From Bacilli bacterium (GTDB lineage Bacteria; Bacillota_I; Bacilli_A; RF39; UBA660): 53,797 bases of DNA. The notes beneath the pieces were generated by a model that saw only the letters and a program-made list of their open reading frames with translations, did no database searches and was not told the DNA's origin. The translations under genes and the position numbers were made by a program. Location: NCBI GenBank assembly GCA_017409025.1, contig JAFQTN010000013.1, positions 1-53,797 of the forward strand, written 5' to 3'. Numbering within the stretch: the stretch's first letter is position 1; each line of letters starts with the position of its first letter. Below, piece by piece: positions 48,263-53,797 of the stretch.

Positions 48263-50023
48263 ATGTTTGAAAAAATTTTATCAATAACTAAAAACTACGC
48301 TATAGTAAAAATTTCAAACAATATTAGTGATGATATTCTTAATTATAATGTTATCTTAGAAGATAATAATAAAAAGATATTAGGTGAAATAGAGGAAGTA
48401 GTTAATAATGAAGCTAAGATATCTTTTTTAGGAGAATTTTCGGATAACAAGTTTTTTAGTGGAATAATTAGAAGACCCACTTTTAATGCAACGGTTAGAA
48501 TCATTAATCAACACGAGTTGGGAGAACTCGTTGGTACTAATGATAGTAAAACGATGACACTTGGTGTGAGTCCATTATATAATAATTATCCAATTAAGGT
48601 TAATATAGATGAGATGTTTAGTAATCATATGGCTATTTTTGGAAATACTGGTTCAGGTAAAACTTGTGGGGTAGCTAGGATTATTCAAAACTTTTTTTCA
48701 ATGAAAGATAAAATTCCATTTAATAGTAATATATTTATTTTCAATAATACTAGTGAATATGATTCTGCATTTAGAGATATAAATAAGATTAATAATAATT
48801 TTAATTATAAGTTGTATACTACTGATAAGGATGATGATGGTGGTAATAGAATTAGATTACCTTTATGGATACTTGATGTAGATGACTATGCTAATTTACT
48901 TGATGTTACTGATTATTTTCAAATAAATGTTATAGAAAAGATGCTTTGTTATGTTTCTATTTTTGCTAGAAATAATAATGAATCTAAGAAATATAAAAAT
49001 CATTTAATTGCAAAGGCAATTATTTCTGTTTTATATTCTAATCAAGTACCTGCTAAAATTAGAGATCAAATTTTTAATATTTTAACTGATTGTTATACAG
49101 ATGAGCTTAGTTTAGATACAATGGTACCAGGAATTGGATATACTAGAGAATTTAGAAAATGTTTTGATATTGATAAAGAAGGGGAATTTGTAGAAAGAGT
49201 ATTGGTTACTAAATATATTCAAAGTTTTATTGATAATAATACTAAATGGAATGAAGAATATATTCCTACTTATTTTACTTTAGATCAATTAGAAATAGCT
49301 TTAAATTTTACTTTAATTAGTGAAGGACTTTTATTTAATGAGAAATCTTATAGTGAAGCAATTGCTCTTAAAGTTAAGTTACATACGATTAATAATAGTT
49401 CTAATAGAGAATTTTTTGATGTTCCTAATTTCATGACTGCAGATCAATTTATAAATTCGCTACTGGTTACTAATAATAATACTAGAGCTCAATTAATTAA
49501 TTTTGTATTAGAAGAAGTAGATGATAGATTTGCTAAGAGTTTAGTTAAAATTTTTAGTAGAATATTATTTAAATTTTCTAAAAGAATGAATCCTCGTGGT
49601 TCGATGCCAATACATATAATGTTAGAAGAAGCTCATAGATATGTTCAGAAGGATGGAGATGTGGAAATTCTTGGATATAATATATTTGAAAGAATTGCTA
49701 AAGAGGGGAGAAAATTTGGGATGGTTATGGATTTAATCACTCAAAGACCTACTGAATTATCTGAAACGGTATTATCACAATGTTCTAACTTTATTATATT
49801 TAAATTAAATCATCCGACTGATTTAGAATATATTAGAAAAATGGTTCCTAATATTAGTTCAGATGTTATTGAAAAACAAAAATCATTGCAATCAGGTACT
49901 TGTGTAGCTTTTGGAAGAATGATGAAAATACCAATGATTGTTAAAATGGAAATGCCAAATCCAGAACCACAGAGTGCTAATGCTTCTATATATGAAAAAT
50001 GGATTGTAGATTGGAATAAATAA
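48263..50023 (+). CDS. HerA-like hexameric ATPase/translocase (DUF87, HAS-barrel)
   Basis: A 586-residue FtsK/HerA-superfamily ATPase. The N-terminal part is a HAS-type beta barrel (residues 1-90). Walker A is GNTGSGKT (127-134), and Walker B is HIMLEEAHRYVQ with the Glu typical of HerA. IAKEGRKFGMVMDLITQRPT contains the late Arg/Gln motif. HerA proteins pump DNA and usually pair with a NurA nuclease or an effector; none is found here. It stands directly next to oriC and dnaA, between rpmH and the Noc site, where no such gene occurs in Bacillus. Role in replication or segregation is only suggested by position. Confidence 0.82.
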   Translation: MFEKILSITKNYAIVKISNNISDDILNYNVILEDNNKKILGEIEEVVNNEAKISFLGEFSDNKFFSGIIRRPTFNATVRIINQHELGELVGTNDSKTMTLGVSPLYNNYPIKVNIDEMFSNHMAIFGNTGSGKTCGVARIIQNFFSMKDKIPFNSNIFIFNNTSEYDSAFRDINKINNNFNYKLYTTDKDDDGGNRIRLPLWILDVDDYANLLDVTDYFQINVIEKMLCYVSIFARNNNESKKYKNHLIAKAIISVLYSNQVPAKIRDQIFNILTDCYTDELSLDTMVPGIGYTREFRKCFDIDKEGEFVERVLVTKYIQSFIDNNTKWNEEYIPTYFTLDQLEIALNFTLISEGLLFNEKSYSEAIALKVKLHTINNSSNREFFDVPNFMTADQFINSLLVTNNNTRAQLINFVLEEVDDRFAKSLVKIFSRILFKFSKRMNPRGSMPIHIMLEEAHRYVQKDGDVEILGYNIFERIAKEGRKFGMVMDLITQRPTELSETVLSQCSNFIIFKLNHPTDLEYIRKMVPNISSDVIEKQKSLQSGTCVAFGRMMKIPMIVKMEMPNPEPQSANASIYEKWIVDWNK

Positions 50024-50025
50024 TA

Positions 50026-50058
50026 ATAGATACTTATTTATAATAGGTATCTTTTTTA
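50026..50058 (+). terminator. Terminator of the HerA-like gene
   Basis: AGATAC/GTATCT stem with 13-nt loop and TTTTTT; it ends right at the Noc site. Confidence 0.7.
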
Positions 50059-50072
50059 TTTCCCGGGAAATA
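50057..50072. promoter_or_regulatory. Noc-binding site (NBS)
   Basis: TATTTCCCGGGAAATA, a perfect 16-bp palindrome that equals the Bacillus Noc-binding consensus (A/T)TTTCCCGGGAAA(A/T). It is distinct from the ParB site parS (TGTTTCACGTGAAACA). It is a rare all-GC core in a 27 % GC region. It lies 340 bp before the dnaA start. Confidence 0.9.
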
Positions 50073-50301
50073 TTTTTTTTACTTTTCAACAGGAAAAAAT
50101 ATAAAAAAGAGGTTTTCAACAACTAATTGTTTATAATTTTGTTCTATCAACAGATATTGTTTATAGCTTTTTGACACTTTTCGACAAATTTCTTATTTTT
50201 CAACATGTTAGCGAGATGTTTATAAAATTTTCGACAAAATTAGAAAAAGAAGAAAAATTGTTGAAAACTCTTTTAAATCTTTATTTTATATGGTATTATG
50301 T

Positions 50302-50332
50302 TGTTGATAAGTTGTTGATAAACTGTTGATAA
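50302..50332 (-). repeat. Three DnaA boxes in 11-bp phase
   Basis: TGTTGATAA at 50302-50310, 50313-50321 and 50324-50332. The starts are exactly 11 bp apart, so bound DnaA molecules would sit on one helix face and could form a filament toward dnaA. Confidence 0.85.
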
Positions 50333-50355
50333 CTTGTTCATATATAAAAAAATGA

Positions 50356-50383
50356 TAGACAAAATAAACTAATATGTTAAAAT
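50356..50383 (+). promoter_or_regulatory. Promoter of dnaA
   Basis: TAGACA (50356-50361), 16-bp spacer, TAAAAT (50378-50383), 30 bp before the ATG. The phased boxes end 24 bp before the -35, so DnaA may repress its own gene. Confidence 0.55.
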
Positions 50384-50412
50384 AAAACTAAGACTGAATG
50401 AGAGGTATCACT

Positions 50413-51783
50413 ATGAATAATAATGAACTTTGGCAAAAATTTTTGAATAATATTAAAGATGAAATTACCGATATATCTTTTAATATTTGGTTTAACGAAG
50501 ATGATACTAAACTTTATTCATTTAAAGACGATGTAGCAACAATTACTGTTAATCAAGATTTTATTAAAAAGCATTTAGAAGATAACTATATGGATATTAT
50601 GGCAGAGGCTATGTATAAGGTTACAAATTCTAATATTACTATTAATATTATTTTAGAAAAAGATGCTATTTTATTGGAAGAAGAAAAAAAGAAAGAATTA
50701 AAGAATAGTATTAAAGAGGATTATGTTAGCCAATCATCTGATCATGCTAATTTAAATCCTAATTATACTTTTGAATCATTTATTGTAGGTAATAGTAATA
50801 AGTTTGCTTATAAGGCTGCGAGAGTCGTAGCAGAATCTCCTGGTACTTATAATCCTTTGTTTTTATATGGAGAAAGTGGTGTTGGTAAAACTCATTTGAT
50901 GCATGCAATTGGTAATTATTTAATTCAAAATACTGATAAGAAGGTATTATATATTGCATCTGATAAGTTTGTAGATGAATATACAAGAATATTTAGGTAT
51001 AGTGAAAAAAATAATTATGATAAAATTGATACTTTTAAAGATAAATATAGGAATGTTGATGTTTTAATTATCGACGATATTCAGTTTTTAAGTACTGCTC
51101 CTAAGGGACAGGAAGAATTCTTTCATACTTTTAATGAACTACATAATGCTAATAAACAAATAATAATTGCTTCCGACAGAGCTGTTGATGATTTGAATTC
51201 TATAGAAAATAGATTATTAACGAGACTTAATTGGGGTCTTACTGCTAATATTACTACTCCTGATTATGATTTAAGAGTTAGTATTATTAAGAATAAGTTA
51301 GCTTTTAAAGAAGCTGCTGAAGATATTCCATCTGATGTTATTGAATATATAGCTAATAATTTTGATTCTGATATTAGAAAGTTAGAGGGAGCTATTACTA
51401 GAGTTTTAGCATATTCTTCTATGTTTAATAAAGGAAATATTACTTTAGATATTGCAGTTGATGCCTTAAAAGATCAGTTAAAAGATAGAAGTTTTTATAA
51501 GAATGATGTTCAAAGAATACAGAGAGTAGTATGTGATTACTATAAAATTAGTATAGAACAGATGAAAGGAAAGAATAGAAATAATGAAGTTAACTTTCCT
51601 AGACAGATTGCAATATATTTATGTAGAGAACTTACAACTGAATCCTTCCCTAAAATAGGATCTTATTTTGGAGGAAGAAATCATTCTACTATTATAAGTG
51701 CTTATCAAAGAATAGAAAAAGAATTAAATACTAATGAAAAATTAAAAGGAGTAATAAGGGATTTAAAAAAGAACTTGACATAA
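50413..51783 (+). CDS. dnaA: Chromosomal replication initiator DnaA
   Basis: Binds DnaA boxes and opens the origin. The 456-residue protein has domain I (LWQKFLNNIKDEITDISFNI), a short linker and AAA+ domain III with GESGVGKTHLMHAIG (Walker A), VLIIDDIQFL (Walker B) and arginine finger region ENRLLTRL. Domain IV ends with the DNA-reading motif GGRNHSTIISAYQRI. The ATG at 50413 follows GAGAGGT; the ATG at 50398 would overlap that site. dnaN follows across a box-bearing spacer. Confidence 0.98.
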   Translation: MNNNELWQKFLNNIKDEITDISFNIWFNEDDTKLYSFKDDVATITVNQDFIKKHLEDNYMDIMAEAMYKVTNSNITINIILEKDAILLEEEKKKELKNSIKEDYVSQSSDHANLNPNYTFESFIVGNSNKFAYKAARVVAESPGTYNPLFLYGESGVGKTHLMHAIGNYLIQNTDKKVLYIASDKFVDEYTRIFRYSEKNNYDKIDTFKDKYRNVDVLIIDDIQFLSTAPKGQEEFFHTFNELHNANKQIIIASDRAVDDLNSIENRLLTRLNWGLTANITTPDYDLRVSIIKNKLAFKEAAEDIPSDVIEYIANNFDSDIRKLEGAITRVLAYSSMFNKGNITLDIAVDALKDQLKDRSFYKNDVQRIQRVVCDYYKISIEQMKGKNRNNEVNFPRQIAIYLCRELTTESFPKIGSYFGGRNHSTIISAYQRIEKELNTNEKLKGVIRDLKKNLT

Positions 51784-51929
51784 TTTGTTGATATATGTCT
51801 ATAACAATTTAAGTTATAAACATACCTGTTGATAAATTTTATCAATAAAATCAAGTATTTAGATGAGTTTTCAACAGTTTCAACATCATTATAATAGTAA
51901 TAATATTATTAAAAGAAAGAAGGAAAAAA
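51784..51929. other. Second DnaA-box cluster and putative unwinding element between dnaA and dnaN
   Basis: TGTTGATAT at 51786, TGTTGATAA at 51827, TTTTCAACA at 51868 and GTTTCAACA at 51877. A triplet run TAA-TAG-TAA-TAA follows at 51892-51903, like the DnaA-trio of the Bacillus unwinding region. It is very AT-rich to the dnaN ribosome site (GAAGGA). The placement equals Bacillus incC and DUE, making the origin bipartite around dnaA. Confidence 0.72.
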
Positions 51930-53045
51930 ATGAAATTAATTATTAAGAAAACAATATTATTAGAAAATCTAGTAAATACTTCTAAAGCTATTTCTAGTAA
52001 GAATTTAATTCCAATACTTACAGGTATTAAATTTGATTTAAAAGATGAAGGATTATATTTATCAGCAAGTGATTCTGATATATCTATTAGAACTTTTATT
52101 CCTAAAGAAGAAATAACTGAAATAGTTTCAACAGGTTCTGTTGTTATTAGTGGTAAGTATATAGTAGAAATTATTAAAAAATTACCTGATAAGGATATAG
52201 TTATTGAAGTAGTTGATGGATATAATACTATTATTCAAACTGATGGCTCTGAATTTAATTTAAATGGAATAGATCCTAATGAATTTCCTAATCTTGATTT
52301 AGAAGAAACTAAAAATCCTATAGTTTTAAATCCTGTAACTTTTAAAACACTTATTAATCAAACTTTCTTTGCTACTTCATTATCTGAAACAAGACCATTA
52401 CTTACAGGTATTAACTTTAAGTTAAATGGCAGTATTTTAGAAGTAATAGCTACTGATAGTTATAGATTAGCTAGAAAAGAAATTGATTTAAAAGATAGTT
52501 ATGAAAATGAATTTAATTTAGTTATTCCTGGTAAGAACTTAATAGAATTATCAAGAATACTTGAAGATGATAAAGAAAATGTATATTTACATATATTTAA
52601 TAATAAAGTATTGTTTAAATATAAGAATTTAGTATTTTTATCTAGATTAATTAGTGGAACTTATCCAGTATCATCTAATATTATTCCTTCAGAATTTAAG
52701 ATAGATATCGTATGTAATTATAGTGATTTACATGATATGATAGATAGAGCTTCATTATTAACATCTGATAAAGATAAAAATACTATTAAATTAGAACTTA
52801 AGAATAGAGAATTAATTATTTCATCTAATTCACCTGAAATTGGTAAAGTAGAAGAAAAAGTATCAATTGATAATGATGATACTATATCTATATCATTTAG
52901 TTCTAAATATATGTTAGAAGCTATTAAGAGTTTTAATTCAGAAAAGATTCATTTACTTATGAATAATGATAATTCTCCAATTATTGTTAAGAGTGATGAA
53001 GAAGTAACATTAGTTCAATTAGTATTACCAATAAAAACTTATTAA
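51930..53045 (+). CDS. dnaN: DNA polymerase III beta sliding clamp
   Basis: Ring-shaped processivity clamp. The 371-residue protein has three clamp domains: LIIKKTILLENLVNTSKAIS (1), NPVTFKTLINQTFFATSLSE with TRPLLTGINF (2) and KIDIVCNYSDLHDMIDRASL (3). It ends with the family's ILVLPIKTY-like terminus (LVQLVLPIKTY). Follows dnaA as in Bacilli; a terminator comes after it. Confidence 0.97.
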   Translation: MKLIIKKTILLENLVNTSKAISSKNLIPILTGIKFDLKDEGLYLSASDSDISIRTFIPKEEITEIVSTGSVVISGKYIVEIIKKLPDKDIVIEVVDGYNTIIQTDGSEFNLNGIDPNEFPNLDLEETKNPIVLNPVTFKTLINQTFFATSLSETRPLLTGINFKLNGSILEVIATDSYRLARKEIDLKDSYENEFNLVIPGKNLIELSRILEDDKENVYLHIFNNKVLFKYKNLVFLSRLISGTYPVSSNIIPSEFKIDIVCNYSDLHDMIDRASLLTSDKDKNTIKLELKNRELIISSNSPEIGKVEEKVSIDNDDTISISFSSKYMLEAIKSFNSEKIHLLMNNDNSPIIVKSDEEVTLVQLVLPIKTY

Positions 53046-53063
53046 TATCAACATAGATTGTGG

Positions 53064-53093
53064 AAAAAAGTAAATACGTTTATTTACTTTTTT
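53064..53093. terminator. Terminator of dnaN
   Basis: Perfect 13-bp stem AAAAAAGTAAATA/TATTTACTTTTTT with a 4-nt loop (53077-53080) and T-run. Confidence 0.9.
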
Positions 53094-53171
53094 GTAAAAT
53101 TAATATAGTTATGTTGAATTGATATTATTATTTTGATATTATTATAGTAGTGAAAGGTATGGTGTTATTTA

Positions 53172-53621
53172 ATGTTTTTTACTGAAGAACAACTAAAGCG
53201 TCTTAATATTTGTAATTCTATTGTTTGTAAAATTAATAGGGGTAATATTTTAGAAGAAGAATTAGGCGAATTTATATTTAATATAAGAAATAGAATTAAT
53301 AGTAAGTTACCTAATGATGAGGTTAAACTGTCAAATGAAAGATATATTCAGGCATTTGAAGTTGAATCTCTTTGGCGTATAAGAAATAAAATATTTGGTA
53401 TTAGTGGTATTGATGATATATTTACAAATTTTAGTATTAGATTATGTATTGGTGATTCTCTTGTAAATGATGTAACTAGAATAAAGGAATTGTCTGTTTT
53501 GTCTGATATTTGTGATATTATGGCTCTTATTCCTACAGATTTGCAGTCTGTAGCAGAGAATTTGTTAGATAGTAATAATAAAAAACCATTATATGATACT
53601 GGAACAACAATAAAAAGATAA
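53172..53621 (+). CDS. Unknown 149-aa protein downstream of dnaN
   Basis: I do not recognise this mainly helical soluble protein (FTEEQLKRLNICNSIVCKIN, ELGEFIFNIRNRINSKLP, YIQAFEVESLWRIRNKIFGI, FTNFSIRLCIGDSLVNDVTR). No signal peptide, membrane segment or known motif. It takes the place where Bacillus has yaaA and recF. It has a weak ribosome site (AAAGG, 14 bp before the ATG) and two terminators behind it. The preceding spacer has no strong promoter, so its transcription is uncertain. Confidence 0.7.
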   Translation: MFFTEEQLKRLNICNSIVCKINRGNILEEELGEFIFNIRNRINSKLPNDEVKLSNERYIQAFEVESLWRIRNKIFGISGIDDIFTNFSIRLCIGDSLVNDVTRIKELSVLSDICDIMALIPTDLQSVAENLLDSNNKKPLYDTGTTIKR

Positions 53622-53630
53622 TTTAAATTT

Positions 53631-53708
53631 AAATAGAAAAATATTTATTTTTTCTATTTCAGACTGTTGACAAAGTAAATTTTGTTAATAGTCTTTTATT
53701 TTTTTCAA
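53631..53708 (+). terminator. Tandem terminator hairpins after the last gene
   Basis: First: AAATAGAAAAA/TTTTTCTATTT (53631-53659). Second: AGACTGTTGACAAA/TTTGTTAATAGTCT (two G-U pairs, 53661-53694) with a long T-run. Confidence 0.8.
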
Positions 53709-53716
53709 AAATAGAG

Positions 53717-53782
53717 TATAATTAATTTGTAAGGTTGCTTATTGTTTTACCGAATTTTAAGCTTACTAAACCTTACTTTTTT
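53717..53782 (+). ncRNA. Candidate small RNA or attenuated leader at the window end
   Basis: TATAAT at 53717-53722 is followed 7 bp later by GTAAGGTT (53729-53736), which pairs perfectly with AACCTTAC (53769-53776). An inner GCTTA/TAAGC pair is also possible, then six T. It would give a self-terminating RNA of about 54 nt. It lacks the conserved SRP RNA core. The -35 is weak and any gene downstream is outside the window. Confidence 0.4.
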
Positions 53783-53797
53783 GTTGGAAAAATGTTA

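Larger units (their letters stand above)
50073..50412. other. Replication origin, upstream part (DnaA-box region before dnaA)
   Basis: With 50024-50072 this forms the only gap above 300 bp (389 bp). Near-consensus DnaA boxes (consensus TTATCCACA): TTTTCAACA at 50083, 50113 and 50197; CTATCAACA at 50144; TTTTCGACA at 50178 and 50228; TGTTGAAAA (reverse) at 50259. Three perfect TGTTGATAA (reverse of TTATCAACA) begin at 50302, 50313 and 50324. The dnaA promoter follows at 50356-50383. This agrees with Bacillus incA/incB clusters. Confidence 0.88.

Noticed and set aside
48263-50023. HerA-NurA or HerA-effector defence system
   Set aside because: No NurA, Sir2, DUF4297 or other effector gene is adjacent; neighbours are rpmH and dnaA. 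Kept only as a positional curiosity.
50024-50412. ParB parS site (TGTTTCACGTGAAACA) near the origin
   Set aside because: No full or near-full match was found by eye; only isolated CACGTGAAA-like fragments exist inside genes (for example near 8382). The palindrome present is the Noc type.
53717-53797. SRP (4.5S) RNA gene at the right end
   Set aside because: The conserved GGUCAGGNCCGGAAGGNAGCAGCC-type core is missing in the visible part.
1-53797. Alternative genetic code with TGA as Trp
   Set aside because: TGA terminates several genes at the expected family length (for example yidD and nrnA), and Trp is encoded by TGG.
1-53797. CRISPR arrays, prophage or integrative elements
   Set aside because: No regularly spaced repeats, cas genes, integrases or phage structural genes are visible; the only mobile DNA is the IS end at the left edge.

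Overview
The window is AT-rich (by eye about 27-28 % GC), uses the standard genetic code (TGG for Trp, TGA as stop) and carries 53 intact protein genes plus one truncated transposase. Gene content and order point to a low-GC Gram-positive bacterium of the Bacilli type: ylxS(rimP)-nusA-ylxR-infB-rbfA, mrnC-rlmB-sigH, spoIVA-hup, ywiB-argS-rpoE(delta), noc-rsmG-mnmG-mnmE-jag-yidC-rnpA-rpmH and dnaA-dnaN. SpoIVA, a SigH-like sigma factor, a CotD-like coat protein and possible mother-cell promoters suggest an endospore former or a recent descendant of one. Pyruvate:ferredoxin oxidoreductase indicates anaerobic energy metabolism. Several trimmed proteins (half-length RimP, 40-aa L34) and missing neighbours (ylxQ, ylxP, soj/spo0J, recF) suggest a streamlined genome. 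I cannot name the species.

Layout. 1-1.4 kb (- strand): the end of an IS3/IS150-type element directly abutting metK, which has an S-box (SAM-I) type leader. 1.5-4.5 kb (+): coat-like protein, ASCH protein, lipid kinase, yidD, Nudix hydrolase, dCMP deaminase. 4.6 kb: tRNA-Arg(ACG). 4.8-11 kb: the nusA-infB translation operon. 11-13.7 kb: a lone SufB and a cell-wall amidase. 13.9-17.8 kb: SSB, two XRE regulators, AsnRS, a lipoprotein. 17.9-21.3 kb: nifJ. 21.5-23.5 kb: mrnC, rhodanese lipoprotein, rlmB, sigH. 23.6-28.4 kb: uvrA, spoIVA, hup. From 28.4 to 38.2 kb the - strand carries an S24-like regulator with two VUT-type membrane proteins, a P-loop kinase with a phosphatase-cupin fusion, a WG-repeat protein, a split DUF2229-type Fe-S protein pair, and rpoE-argS-DUF1934. 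38.3-40.3 kb (+): a class A PBP. 40.3-48.1 kb (-, apart from one small + gene): noc, rsmG, mnmG, mnmE, jag, yidC, rnpA, rpmH. 48.3-53.8 kb (+): a HerA-like ATPase, the replication origin, dnaA, dnaN and a small unknown gene.

The chief result is the origin. Between the HerA-like gene and dnaA lie a perfect 16-bp Noc-binding palindrome, degenerate DnaA boxes and three identical DnaA boxes in exact 11-bp phase. A second box cluster followed by a TAA/TAG triplet run lies between dnaA and dnaN, giving a bipartite origin like that of Bacillus. The matching Noc protein, encoded 9 kb away, lacks the N-terminal membrane-targeting segment known from Bacillus Noc and has a long Pro-rich repeat linker before its C-terminal domain. 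Relative to this origin, the whole 1.5-28.4 kb block, including the translation operon, reads head-on to the fork, which suggests an inversion or an assembly join. Other points of interest are the kinase/phosphatase-cupin pair flanked by matching terminators, and the S24 regulator whose catalytic lysine is replaced by arginine.
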